From assembly GCA_018398805.1 (NCBI GenBank), contig JAGFBZ010001254.1:310001-374000 (forward strand): 64,000 nucleotides of DNA. Direction: 5' to 3'. Both the position numbers and the translations under genes were made by a program. The DNA is from Hirundichthys speculiger. Its lineage: Eukaryota > Chordata > Actinopteri > Beloniformes > Exocoetidae. The notes beneath the pieces were generated by a model. That model saw nothing but the letters and a program-made list of their open reading frames with translations. It was not told the origin of the DNA and did not search any database. This document shows, piece by piece, positions 11,457 through 24,300 of the stretch. Each line of letters begins with the position of its first letter. Within the stretch, counting starts at the first letter, position 1.

Positions 11457-11713
11457 TCCATCCATCCATCCATCCATTAATCCATCCATCCATCCATCCA
11501 TCCATTAATCCATCCATCTATCTGTCCATCAATCCATCCATCCATCCATCCATCCATCCATCCATCCATCCATCCATCCATCCATCCATTAATCCATCCA
11601 GCTGTCCATCAATCCATCCATCCATCCATCCATCTATCCATCCATCCATCCATCCATCCATCCATTAATCCATCCAGCTGTCCATCAATCAATCCATCCA
11701 TCCATCCATCAAT

Positions 11714-11749
<36 letters not shown>

Positions 11750-11864
11750 CCGTCCATCCGTCAATCCCTCTGTCCATCCATCCATCCATCCATCCATCTA
11801 TCCCTCTGTCCATCCATCCATCAATCCATCCATCCATCCATCCATCCATCCATCCATCCATCCA
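11457..11864. repeat. (ATCC)n tetranucleotide array, about 408 bp
   Basis: Nearly continuous TCCA/ATCC units with scattered variants (ATTA, TGTC, CAAT, CGTC). The variants recur at intervals, suggesting higher-order duplication of blocks such as CCATTAATCCATCCAGCTGT. Minus-strand frames reading Met-Asp-Gly-Trp repeats are artefacts of this array. Its unit equals the tail unit of the SINE family present elsewhere in the window. Confidence 0.95.
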
Positions 11865-12983
11865 GAGCCACAAAAACTCCCAAAACTCACACAAAACAGA
11901 AAATTATGTAAAGATTGAACACGAGAACCTTTTTTGTCTAAACAATCAGTGCTAACCACTACAGCATTTGAAGCATTTTTTTTCTCTAACCCCCCCCCCA
12001 CCCTGTGGTTTTTGGGTGTACTTTCTCAAAATAAACATGTTTTTCAGCAAGAATGTCAAACTGTCAACCAGAAGACATATACACCACAATCCTGCCACAT
12101 GAATGTCAGTTTCCAAGCAATGGTGCTTATTTTTGACACTAACGGGTCAAAATTCAGATTATTATATGACCAACGTGAAGAACAGGATTTAGGCACCTGG
12201 CATGTACTTTTAACTAACTTTTATTTCCAAACGTACAAAGTCACCTGCATACCATCTGTGAAGCGTGGACAGCTCCAACTCAGCATGTGTTCCTACTTTT
12301 GAGGCTGGAGCAACCCAGATAAAGGTGTTAGCATTTACAAGTGTCCTTTGTGGAAGAATAAGATGAAGAGATGCACACTGTGCAGTGTTAGAAGCTGTTC
12401 ATTATTAGTTGTAGCTCTGATTGGTTTTCATTGATCAACAAATGGAGACTTTCTGAGTCTGGCATCAACAGGTTTCTTATACAGCAAAGGTTTTCATCCG
12501 CAGTTTGTAGCAGGGCACTGACCATCACAGGGGCATCAGCAGTGTCTCTGGGTACTGGATATCATCCTTCATCAGGATTACATCCCAGCTGTTTGGGTTT
12601 TTACAGTTCTTTCATTTCTCTCAGTGTTGGGCCAGTTCCAGAGATATAAGTCCCTTTTATTAGTTTAGACCTCAAAATATGCTTAAGGGCCTCCAATTTA
12701 AAAATGACACTTTTTGAAAAAATGATTTAGTGTGAGAGCTATGAAACGTTTTGGGTTTACGGTAGGGTATTGGAGAGAGAGAAATTTAATATTGAGAAGT
12801 TCAAGGGTTTTTTTTGTGTGTGTGTTTCATTTACTTATTAAAAAGTAGTAAATGGAATTCTTGATCTCAGAGTCAACGCAGCTTTAAAATATTACATATT
12901 AGGGAAAATAAAGATATTTCAATCAGTATACAAGTCAATCACTGACTGAATTTACTTTTTATCCTTTCCACGTATAAAGAAAG

Positions 12984-13035
12984 CTATATGCAGTAAACAG
13001 ATGTCATAAGATTTGTAAATGAATCTGCCTGGTAA
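12984..13035. repeat. 52-bp direct repeat, copy A
   Basis: Matches 17294-17345 at 47 of 52 positions without gaps. Flanks do not match. Family unknown; could be an old dispersed repeat or a duplicated conserved element. Confidence 0.7.
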
Positions 13036-13814
13036 TATTCCTAAGGGCACAAGTGTGGGTTATTAAGTCGCTATGATTGCTGTATGATATTACAGGGCTG
13101 AGTGGCTCATCTCCACTGAGATCTTATAACTGTAAGAGGTAATACTGAAAAGGGCTTCCCCATTATATCTCCATTTCTTTCCCTCTGAACAGTGTGTTAG
13201 CTTTTTGTCACGATGATACACTTTCCCATGGATTGAGGGAAACAGAGGGCAAAAGAGAGTGATAGTGAAGGAGAGGGTGATGATATAAAGTAACACTTCC
13301 CAGTGGTGCCGTAGCGAGTGAGTGCATTTGTTAATTTACTCTGCTCATGCTTAAAATGCGTGATGTTTTAGGGGATCCCTGGAGTCCATTATCCCCACTT
13401 TGTTTTGAATTAGATAAGCTGCTGAAGTGCTGCTTATTTCACTGTTGTTTGAACTCACTGGACACTTGCACAGATGATTTGTGTGATGGCTGGAGATTTC
13501 CCAGAGAATATAGCGCAAGTGATTTAAATAGATATTAATTTGTAGCTCAGTGATAAAAGGAGGCTGCCAGATTCACTCCAGATTGTTTCTGCATTGAAAC
13601 CACTGAACAATTTATCACAGTTTCACCTTAACTACGATGTAAAACGGGGTTTTCTTGGCTTCGTGTGGCCCAGTTTTAGACAAGGTTTAAAAACATCATT
13701 GCATATTTTTTTGTGGTGTTTAGCTCAAGCAGTGCACACCCCCATATTTGTCTGATAGAGGCAAATAATGATAATAGAGAAAAATAAAACATATTGATTA
13801 ACAATGTTTTAAAT

Positions 13815-14170
13815 CAGTGATACCCAAAGTGTGGGCCGTGGCCCCCTGGTGAGCCGTCGCAGCACAGCAGGTGGGCCGTGATCCTCGATCTTTTAAAATA
13901 TGTTTTTAATTACTATAAAATATTAACGACAGGATTTGAAAAACATTAATAAGTAACAAAACAAACTAGTCAAGTGTTATACTACCGTCATCTTAACTTA
14001 ATATGACAAGTGTCACCTTATTTGTTGACCCCTTACATTAATGTCAGAACATACTGTAGCTTCTAGTCCTGGATGTTGATCACAGTTGTGATTGAAGGTT
14101 TCGATGGGACGTGGAGATTCTTCACATTTCAAATTGGGCCTTGGTATTTTTGGGAGTTTGGGAATGACTG
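13815..14170. mobile_element. non-autonomous hAT element with 8-bp target duplication
   Basis: Left end CAGTGATACCCAAAGTGTGG; the right end read on the other strand is CAGTCATTCCCAAAC. Perfect 8-bp direct repeats TTTTAAAT flank it (13807-13814 and 14171-14178). The left end continues with a GGGCCGTGGCCCCCTGGTG motif typical of hAT (Charlie-like) short elements. 356 bp, no transposase. Confidence 0.85.
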
Positions 14171-14729
14171 TTTTAAATGATGAATTTCTCAGAGGGAAAA
14201 TATACAAGCTATGGCCTTTAAAAAAATGATAAATCCCAGTGTATGTTTTTTTTCCTTTTTGATACATTTTTAGATCATACAACAAGTTTTTAGGTCAGTG
14301 CACAAATCACTGGACTGATGTAGTAACCAGGCTGAAGTGGAGGTGCACATTCAGTGCTGGAAGATAAGCAGATTGTTTTTTATAGCTAAACAGAAAGAGT
14401 TCAGGTTCACAGTTTCTCCTGAACAACCTGAATGAGTCACTTCAAAGGTTCTTTTTTTGGTTCTGTGTGCTGATTTGGCTTTCTTTGCTAAAAGGACAAA
14501 ATGTTCTAGTCTAAGAGTGACAGGGAATTATAGCAGAATGCTCTGCTGTTTAGGTCTTTTTTATTCTCCGAGAGTCCTCTTTAAAGAAAGATAGCTCATT
14601 GATTGTAGGAATACTTTGAAAAAAAAGAGAAAGAAAGTACTTGCCACAGAATCCAGGTAATTGAAGTGGTCTTTGAAGCTTAATGCTGAAACTACATTTG
14701 GTCTTTGATTTTTCTCCTTCTGTCTGCAG

Positions 14730-15008
14730 TCCCTCCCTACATCCAGCCCTTTGAATTTCAGCGTTTCACCATCGGTCAGCGGGTCTTCATACCCTGCGTG
14801 GTCATGTCAGGAGACAGGCCATTGGACATCACATGGCAAAAAGATGGACGACCAATCCCTGCCAGCCTGGGTGTGACTGTTGACAACATCGACTTCACCA
14901 GCTCTCTGAGAATCAACAACCTGACACCTGACCACAATGGCAACTACACTTGCATTGCCCGCAACGAAGCTGCAGCTGTGGAGCACCAGAGTCAGCTCAT
15001 TGTTAGAG
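14730..15008 (+). CDS. dscam: dscam E6: Ig7
   Basis: Phase 1-1 exon for Ig7. [13 protein letters not shown] starts the domain, [10 protein letters not shown] has the first Cys, [11 protein letters not shown] the Trp, and [14 protein letters not shown] the second Cys, ending [14 protein letters not shown] with the following N-L-T and N-Y-T sequons look like glycosylation sites. Acceptor TGCAG, donor GTGGGA. Clear DSCAM orthology; the frame is intact. Confidence 0.97.
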
Positions 15009-15183
15009 GTGGGAAAGTAGGATGGATGCAGGTTTTTATATACATCAGTACTTTTTCAGGCAATGCTTTTGCCTGGAAAAAAATAAAATCATCTGTAAGA
15101 AAACATGTACTCAGTTTCAAAAACAACAACGTGTTATGCATCCCAGTCAACTGTTGCTTCCGTTTGTTTGCATGCACATGTAG

Positions 15184-15303
15184 TTCCTCCTCAGTTTGTG
15201 GTTCAGCCTGAGGATCAAGATGGGATTTATGGGAAAACTGTGACTCTCAACTGCTCTGCTGAAGGCTATCCACCGCCCACCATTGTTTGGGAGCACTCCA
15301 AAG
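15184..15303 (+). CDS. dscam: dscam E7: Ig8, N-terminal half
   Basis: 120-nt exon covering strands A-C of Ig8: [31 protein letters not shown] with the first Cys, then IVWEHSKG with the Trp. Ends in phase 1 inside the domain, so Ig8 is split across two exons. Only 175 bp separate it from E6. Acceptor TGTAG, donor GTACAT. Confidence 0.96.
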
Positions 15304-15989
15304 GTACATTTATTTTTTTTAAAAAGTAAAAATTATATATTGCAAGTCTGTATGAAAAATGTTCTATAGACAGGAGAGAAAATATTATTTGAAGAAGGTG
15401 CAGTTTGCTTCACGTAGAGAATGCACAGACATACAGTCTTCTACTCTGTAAACATGGACTGCAGGTGTACAAGGTCTCCACCTGCACTGTTAGAAAGTCA
15501 TCAGGGGGACACAGAAAGTGACTGGAGCAGACAGATGGATAGGCAGACAGGAGGGTGGCAGGTGAGTTCAGCCACTTGAGGAGGACAGATGAAGAGGGGC
15601 CCCGGGTGTTTGCTTCATCATCCATAAAACCAGGGATGAAAGCTTTCACCAACAGAAAGACAACAACCAATGCAGAGTTGTGTGTGTGTCTGAGCTAGGC
15701 CTCATGATCAAAGCGAAGAAAGAATCAGATGTGTTTTCCACCCTTTGATGGGATTTGTGTATGTGCTTGTCTTTGTGAATGTGCATGTCAGACAAGCCGG
15801 CCTCATGCCTGATTAGCTTTGTCTGACCGGTCCTGATCAGTATGTATGGAGAGGATGTGCAATGTGTGCATGTATGCACACTGGTAATGTTACAAGCTTT
15901 ACAGTTCCCGGGGGAAGCACCACAAAGGTTAATTTTTGTGATGTTTTGGGCCTCCGTCTCCTCATTTTTCCTCAGATTTCCATGCACGG

Positions 15990-16280
15990 TCATCCATCCA
16001 TCCATCCATTATCTATACACGCATATTCCTATTTAGGGTCATCGAGGGTCCGCGGGAGCCCATCGCAGCTCTCTTTGGGCATAAGCAGGGTACACCATGG
16101 ACAGGTTGCCAGTCCATCACAGAGCCACACATACTCACACTCACTCCTATGGGCATTTGAGAATCACCAATTAACCTGATATACATGTTTTTGAACTGTG
16201 GGAGGCAGCCAGAGTACCTGGAGACAAGGAGGACATAACGGCTCCACACCGAAAGGCCTCTGCTGGGATTTGACATCCAC
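15990..16280 (-). mobile_element. tRNA-headed SINE, head-truncated
   Basis: Starts on the + strand with CATCCATCCATCC (the reversed GATG tail), then ATTATCTATAC. The internal blocks TCCATCACAGAGCCACACATA, AATTAACCTGATATACATG and GAACTGTGGGAGGCAGCC align with the full copy at 51448-51821. The tRNA-like head is missing or degenerate beyond about 16280. No target duplication seen. Confidence 0.75.
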
Positions 16281-17293
16281 CTCCAGTTGCTCTGTCATAT
16301 ACTGGTGCATTTATAAGTCAAGTAAAAGGGAGAAATGAAAAATACCTGCTCGTGAAGCTTATCTATATAATTTGTTTTAAGCTGTAGCTCAGTTTTTCCT
16401 GTGAATAGATATCTGGCATGCATTTATTGCAGCAGAGGTAGCTTGGAGGCTTGTGAATTTCTCTGGAAGATATGAAGCAGTTAGTAAAGGTCAACTGTTA
16501 TTAGCATAACACCAAGCACTATTTGGATATGCAGCATCCATAATTCAAAGAAGAATCCAGTTCAAGGAAGAACACATCTACATACTCTTCCTAAGCGTCA
16601 AGGGCACGGAAACAAATTCACCACTTGACCTTTACGCTCATTTTAATTCAAAAGCAAAACCAACAACTTCCTAAATTACCTAAAATGTATATGACTTTGA
16701 CACAAGTTAATGCATTTTCTGGCAAAGCTTACACATATTTAACACTACATTAGTAAAGCCCATGTCACTCTTTAATTTGAAGCAGAATTTTTTCTTTTTT
16801 TTTTTGGCAAAAAAATGCAATCAAAGAACTGTAAATTACTTCACTCCAAAATGCCCTCAAGAAGTTGCTCAACGCTCCCGTGTCTACAACATATAAAAGG
16901 CATTGTAGCTAACATGGTGATGAAAGGACATTCGCTAAACATTAGACGTCCCAGTGATCTTCCACAAGCAGGTTCCTCTGTGTTTGCTGACTTATCATAT
17001 GACTACAACTCGAGACAGAAACCCTTGATTGTCTTTGCTGTCAGTGCAACATTTTCTGCCCATATGACTGGCTGATATGAGACACCATCGTCTTCTTTCA
17101 AAGTTCCAACAGTTTCAAGAAAAAAAGAAGAAGAAAGAAAGCAGAAATGCATAGACTGTGGTTGCAGAGCTTTTTTCTCTAAGGCGCTGCATGTGACTGC
17201 ATAAGTGCTCTTCTAGTTGGGATCTGCTGTATTTGAAAAGGTTTCAGTGGACACAGTGGATACATTGCAAAATGACAAACTGGCTTTTAATAT

Positions 17294-17345
17294 CTATATA
17301 CAGCAAACAGATGTCATAGGATATGTAAATTAATCTGCCTGGTAA
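17294..17345. repeat. 52-bp direct repeat, copy B
   Basis: Gapless partner of 12984-13035 (five mismatches). Core AAACAGATGTCATA and AATCTGCCTGGTAA is identical in both. Confidence 0.7.
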
Positions 17346-17968
17346 GGTATTATGCTTTGATTTCTTTTATTAAAATAATAGATGTGACTCCAAGTCCAAA
17401 CATTTCAACACACTTCTGTTATGGATTTCAAATGTCTATTGAATTAAAGTTTTGAGTTTGTAAAACAGTGCAGAGATTTTAAACATTCACATCTTTGTGA
17501 ATAAACTAATTTGTTATCTTAGATTACACTGAAATGCGTTTAATGATAGCAATTTTACAGCAAATGTTCTTGAAGGAGCTGTTTATTTAGCAACCATGAA
17601 TGCAAGTTATACATCCAGAGGTTGACACAGACTCATAAAGAGCAAAATGCCTCAGTTTAGCTTCAGTGGACATCTTGGAAATTCACCAGCCAGGCTTATT
17701 GTTCCAGGCCGGCTTCGATGTTAGGCCTCTCTGCTCTCCTTCAGCCTGCCGTTTCCCCTGGACCAATCTGCTGTCATGTTAAACATGAGAATTATGTCTG
17801 TTCTGATTGCATCACCCCAGCAGCTCGGTCCTCGGTTTTATTCTGCTCAGCAGCTGTTTGGCGATTTAAGGATTTAGGCCTTGTGTTGAGAAACACGCCT
17901 ACAATCCTCCCTAAATCTGACAGGCGTTGTCATCAAATCTGTAAACACAGAGGCACGGTCAAATCAAT

Positions 17969-18002
17969 GCACACACACACACACACGCGCGCACACACAC
18001 AC
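17969..18002. repeat. (CA)n microsatellite
   Basis: CA repeat interrupted by CGCGCG, about 34 bp, shortly upstream of E8. Confidence 0.9.
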
Positions 18003-18186
18003 GTACACCTATATACATACTGTTTGTTGGCACTGTGTTTTGCTTTATTTTCACCAAATTTTGTATTTTTTTCTTTTCATTGCAGGCATGAATCATATGA
18101 TTTATGTAGCTCAAAGTGTGTATATATTTTTGTTTTGTTTTGTTTTTCCAAGCCCTGAACAAAGTCTCTTCATCTGCTTGCATCAG

Positions 18187-18366
18187 GTGCAGGCGTCCCC
18201 CAGTTTCAGCCCATCCCTCTGAACAGCGGCTCTCGTATCCAGCTGCTGAGCAATGGTTCACTACTCATCAAGCACGTGCTGGAGGATGACAACGGCTTCT
18301 ACCTGTGTAAGGTCAGCAACGACGTTGGAGCGGATGTCAGCAAGTCCATGTACCTCACCGTCAAAA
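18187..18366 (+). CDS. dscam: dscam E8: Ig8, C-terminal half
   Basis: Completes Ig8: [19 protein letters not shown], then [19 protein letters not shown] with the second core Cys, then [19 protein letters not shown]. Human DSCAM has a closely similar segment, slightly different around LNSGSRIQ. Acceptor ATCAG has a weak pyrimidine tract; donor GTAAGA. Phase 1 at both ends. Confidence 0.96.
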
Positions 18367-21300
18367 GTAAGAGCCTGAGCTTAATGACGCACAGATCAGT
18401 AACATTGCATTTTGATTTCCGGGGTGTTTTTATTTTCCTACACGGATTTAAATAAGCATCACCTTTCTGCTGGCTCCAATAAGATAAACAGCTAAAACGC
18501 TGCAGATTGAACACAAGTTCAGGTAATTTTAATGCTACTAGATAGATTGAACAGAACAGGCTCTAATCCAGTCTGTTCAAAATGTGGAGGATTAGATCAT
18601 GACAGGATAAACAGCAAAGTACCAGGAGGAGTTTAAATATGTTTTTCTACAAATAAATTTGTGCAAAGACAATTGCATTGCTCCTTCAGACTTTTCTTAT
18701 GTGTGCATGTCACCGCTCTCTACAGCAGTCGGTATGATAATGTCACAGACGGCTGGTCCTCCACTGAGCATTAGCATGTAGCTCCCCTGCAGCGTTAGGA
18801 ATGGCTCCTTATTTTCATGGTGCTTAGATGTGAGTGGGGCTTATTTTCCCTTCACTAGTTATCAAACTGGAGCACAAGGCTCCCCACTGATGGGCAGTCC
18901 TCTGTCTGTATCTGTCTCCTCCTGCTCGCTATCTCTTCTTCTTTCTCAGGTCACAAGCTATGAGTTTGATTTGTGGAACATATACATATATATTTACAAG
19001 CACATTTAACAAAAAAAAAAAAAAAAAAAAAAACCTAAACACTTTGGTGGGAGAAGTTTCATGTGTTCAAAATGTTTTCTGTTCGACCCTAACTTGTGGC
19101 CAGTCTGGGAAAGAAGATAATTTGTGTGGAAATTTCCTTCTGGGTAAATCAACATTTTTTTTTAATTTATTTTCAATCATTAATATCTGTAGGCATGTTA
19201 TGCGTATTTAAGCGTTACTAAATTAAGCCTTGCAGTGTATCAGGCTGAGAAACTGTCAGTATGGGAGCAGCAGGCTCCGAGATAATCATTCTGGGTTTTC
19301 ATAGGTCACTTTTCTGACTTTGGCTCCCAGTTGCTATGCAGCATGTTGACCTATGCCTGTATTGACCCGTTTTTCTTTTTTTTTTTTTTTCTTTTTTTCA
19401 ACTACGCAGAGAGAAAACTCTGCAGCTTCAGCTAGAGTGGACTGAACTCTCTGTAGCAATATCAAACTCAAAACACGATGAAGGAAAACATGGATGAAAT
19501 TTAAGATTTAACTAAAGCATTAAAGCAGATGAAGCGTATCAGACTCTTAACATAATAGATTAACTAACTATATAATCCTGATGGTCAAACTTACACTGAG
19601 ATGTCATAGCTCATAACCCTTTGGATACTTTTGTTAGTTTTCAACACCTATCCTTTTGGTACATGCGGGTTTTCCATGCTATGACAGGGGTCAGTTGCAG
19701 TATTTTTGCACACGTCTAATGCAGCCAGCCTGGTGTTGCTGCCAGCTTTCAGCTGCACATTCAGTTTACACACATGTAGACAAGCTGCACATAGAGGTGT
19801 GGATTTGCAGTCTGCTGTGTTGTTCTGAGTCTCTGCTGAGACTCCTTTACCATCGAACGTGCACAATGTTTTTTTGAGAAGATGACCAATAAATTGGTTA
19901 GGACATGGTAGAGGTAAAAGCATTTTCTTTTTCTTTTTTATGCATTGTGTAGTGATGAAAGAAATTAGATTGTTAGAGGAGTAAACAAAAATTGCATTCC
20001 TTTTGGTTCAGTTTCACTGATCTGTGTAGTCACTTATATCATCTACCACAGTAGTGCGAGAGTGTGTGAACAAGGGAATTGACCCATCAAATGTATTCTG
20101 CTGGTGCTCCAGGCCTCAGTTTTATGTTATACTACGCAGCATTAAAGGGACTATTGGCAGCTTCACTGACTTCAGTACACTTATGTTAATTTCAATTGTT
20201 TAGGCTACAACTTCTAGAGTCCTCCTGAAAACCGCCCTATGCTTGAAATAAATGTACAGCTCCTTTATATCATTTTATCAAAATGATGCATGAGCTTCCA
20301 CTTTTAATTCAAAGTGACTTTAGTTTGTGCCACATGATGAACATGATTGTGAACACATAGTAAGTGATGTTAATTCAGTAAATTAGGAGGTAACACGCTG
20401 TTCATTTTTATTTTTGAATTATTTTTGATGTTTGCAAATTAAAAAAAAAAGCAACAATAGATGAACTTTAGTAACTAGTGTATATTTGCTGTGAAGCTGT
20501 TGATCAGTTCCACACCTACACACAGCCTCCTCTTCTGACCCACTGACTCGGTACAGGAAGTTTGCAAGAATACAATTTATGTAATAAATCTCAGTTCAGC
20601 CATGAATGGCAATTTTGCTTGTGATTTTGTGTGGTTTCTGCAATATTTCCAATATTTGAGTCATTTACTTCAACGTACCTAAAACAATTGAAATCAGAGC
20701 TACTCCAGCTGGTTAGACTTGGTGCTGGATGTAGTTTTACTGGCACATCAACCTTTTGGTTTTCAGCAGATATAATATGTTTTAAGTGCAGTAATTATTC
20801 ACTACATAGTTGATAGATAGTATCCCCATTACTACTATCTTTACTACTTTTTTCTTTCTTTTTTTTTGCACTTCCTGCATTTTTTTAAGCAGCAGTGACA
20901 ATATTTAGTATTTATAGTATTACAGTATTTAGTATTTGAGTATCCTGCTGATTTGCACTGATTATAACATGTAGTACAAATGCTCAAGTTTGGATTCTAT
21001 GACCTCTTTATTTTTCAGCTACCAAATGTATAGAGTGGCACATTTTACATTTGTCAAACCTCCTTGGTCAATACACTGTTAAGAGAGGCTAATGATTTTA
21101 AACACATCTCTGCACTGCTGCTTCTTGTTATTCATCATATATTGCCTGCAAACTAGTAGCTAATACAGTGTATAAGTTAACTGATTATTGCTCTAACTGT
21201 CATAAATGCTAACATTTCTCTTCCTCTGCCAGCTGCTTTTAAGTTACATAGTCATAACATGCTGGCTCAGCCATATGCTGTTCACTCTGCAGCAGATCAC

Positions 21301-24300
21301 ATTTCAAAAAAGCACTCATGCATTCAAGATGCTTTCAATAAAAGAGTGCTTAGTCGCATGAGAGCTTAGAAAAAAATTTAAAACTTTTAACTCACACAGT
21401 CTTGTGTCACTGTGTTTCTCTGCTTGCATGTGTAAATTACACATTTCTCGTTATTTATACCAATAAAAAACAGTAACTATAGTGTATGCATAAGGATTTT
21501 TTCTTTTAACTACAAGCATGTGTTTGTGTATCTGTGCACAGCGCATTCTGCTTGCGTGCAGTGTGTGCACTTATACGCTCACACATCTGTGCTATGAGAC
21601 GTTAAAACTCTTGAGAGTGTTTCTGCCTCATTTAAATCAGTCAATACCTCAGTTGTGAGCCAATGTTGGGCTCAAGGGAAGAACAGTCTGCATGTTTCTC
21701 TGCTTTATTTGCACTTTCAGTCTTTCTGTGCTTCTTATACATAGAGCAAGAAGGGAAAGATTGAATAACACATCATTTGTCTTAATTCAAACACTTGTTT
21801 ATGTGATGGCAGGCCGTTTGCGTCATCCAGACATCCAGACGTACGAATCTCTTTTTGCTGCCAACAAAGCACACATTTATTTACCTTTCAACATCACACT
21901 GCGAATAATATTATGGATCTGTGGAATAATTTGACAGCTACATCATGTTTCAAAATGATTAGCTATCAGAAATAAGTCCTCCGTCTAAACCAAGTCAGCA
22001 CAGAGAAATGTGTAAAGTGCAAGTTGTGTTTTTATTCCAGAATTGTTTTGTGTGTTTTCAAAAGCACAATGGTCTAACTTTTACATATTTTTTGTATATC
22101 CACATTATGAACTCAAGTAGGATTCAGGTTGACAGTTGGAGGTTAATCTGACAGTAATTTTCATAAAGCCACTCATCACATGGAGTCTATAGAATAATTA
22201 AATGATTAAAAAAACACATTATATTAATTTGACAATAATGTTTTAAAAATATATTTTTTTCAAAATAGAGACTGTTAAAGTTTTGGATTCTTCCACAACA
22301 AACATAATAACCTCAATACTACAGAGTTTATAAGACTGTGGAAAGGGGATATATCTGTTTAATTACCCTCTTTAAAAACCAAAGCATAAAAGTCAACATT
22401 AAAGAATATGTTTCTTTTCAAAAAGCTGCACAATTAGGATGCTAAAATTTAACCAGCATGCATCTTTAACATAAATCATCTAGCATGATTATATGCATGA
22501 GCATTTAACTGCTACCTTTTAATGGGTTCACATATAAAAACAAGCAAAATGGAAGCTTAACGTAGTCTATCAGAGTATAAAAATACAATAATAATACAAT
22601 GCAATAATAAGTGTCAGCTACTGTATATAGAAAATTAATGCTACTTTTGTCTCCTGTTCTTGGACACTGTTGAAAGTTACCTTATATCCCGAAATACAGG
22701 ATTTATTCAGTTCAACAGATTTTATAAGCAACAGGTCTTTATTATTATTATTTACAGTCTTTATTAGAAGAACATCTAATTTTCTAAATTTTACTGTGTG
22801 GCTTGTCATATTTTCTACAATGCATCAAAATGTAATTTAGAAGGGTGCAAAAGAAAAAAAAAACATGCCATGTTTCTGCATCAACCAGAAAATGTGTGAA
22901 ATTGTTTTCTGTTTTTGTTTGTTTGTTTTTTGTTGTTGTTTTTTTTCTCCGATTGGAATTTGACATTTCCTCAACTGTAGCGAAATAAAATCCTCTCTGA
23001 ATTAAATTGGATAGAAAGCCTGGTGGTCTTTTCAGATTTTTTTTTATTTTTAGAGATGTGTATGCATATATGCAGCAGCACACCTGTGTGATCCGAAGCA
23101 GTTCAGATTTAATAATAGCAGAAGGATTATTTCATTAACTGATCAAAGTGATAAAAGTAGCAAAAAAAATAAATGAATACATTATCATGTACCTTAATCC
23201 CCCTTCAGCTTTTATTGAAAGCCAGCCTTTAGTTGTTTGCGATGGCCCCGCCTCCAGCCCCAGGATTCATTACAGAATGAAGTGGCGGCCTGTTGCAGTA
23301 GCTCTGGTCAAATTCTACCTTTCATTGCGTCTTTTTTAACTGAGCTTCTTGCTGTTATTGCTGATTTTCAAGCATTTTTCTGGATGCTGTTCTGCTGAAC
23401 GGATTTCTGCTGGTAAACCTTTTCCATATTGGTTATGAAGAGTCGCCATGGACAGTGGAAAGTTATGTTGTACTTGTTGGAGCAGCTGAGTGATTTTTCC
23501 CAAGACCAACTAAGAACTGGAACAAGAGCCCAAGACAGGTTGAAGGGCAGAGGTTAAGGATATAAAGTAAAAAAGAAGGGTTTTAAACCTTTTTTCCCCT
23601 TCTGTCATCATAGGGATTGTGACATCCCATGGAAGTAAATTGGCTGAGCTTGTAGCACTGACAGAGCGACAGCAGAGGTATTGTGTTTATTGTAACGTAG
23701 CTGCAGGAGAATGTTATGAACCCTTCACACTGATTTAAGAAGATACAGGTTTCAGACAGACGGCCAAGAAGAGGGGCGGGAAAGTTTGCAGTATTTATTC
23801 ACAACAGATTGTATAACCCTGGACATGTAACTATGAAGGAGCAATTTCTGCACCTCAGATGTTGAACTGCTGTGTTTAAGTTTCTGCCCGTGCTGTCTAA
23901 GGGAGTTCACCTGTCTTACCTGCTGATGCTGCATGTGACAGTTGTTGCCAGGAAACAAACAACACACTCCAAAGCAGTCACAATGATTTCTGGATTTTTC
24001 AACCACACCTATCTCTCTGCCGCACTTCTACTATCCCACAGTTTGTCAGGTGATGTTTATCTTAATTTAATTTAACTTTTTGACTTTCTTTCATATGTTC
24101 CAGAGTAATTGAACATTGCACAAAATTATTTCAGTTTGGATTCTTCTTCTTGTTATTTGGTTAATATTGTCGTTGTTTGTTATACCCCAAAATCTTGGCG
24201 TCTAAATTTGACTGTAATTATTCACAGTCAGATAGTCGACTGGCTAATTTTTACTTCATAATTTATTTATTTTTCTTACATTTGTGTTTTGGTTTCAAAT

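Larger units (their letters stand above)
11051..14729. other. intron 5 (between E5 and E6)
   Basis: Intron of 3,679 bp. It holds the ATCC tetranucleotide array (11457-11864), one member of a 52-bp diverged repeat pair (12984-13035) and a complete non-autonomous hAT (13815-14170). The remainder is AT-rich with no exon-like sequence. Confidence 0.9.
15304..18186. other. intron 7 (between E7 and E8)
   Basis: Intron of 2,883 bp splitting Ig8. Contains a truncated SINE (15990-16280, minus), copy B of the 52-bp repeat (17294-17345) and a CA microsatellite (17969-18002). No exon-like sequence was recognised. Confidence 0.9.

Noticed and set aside
11609..12001. Minus-strand frames reading repeated Met-Asp-Gly-Trp
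   Set aside because: They are translations of the ATCC tetranucleotide array; no start context, splice logic or family resemblance.
7826..18366. Arthropod-like arrays of mutually exclusive Ig exons
   Set aside because: Each Ig domain has one copy only; no second version of any Ig exon was seen in the introns.
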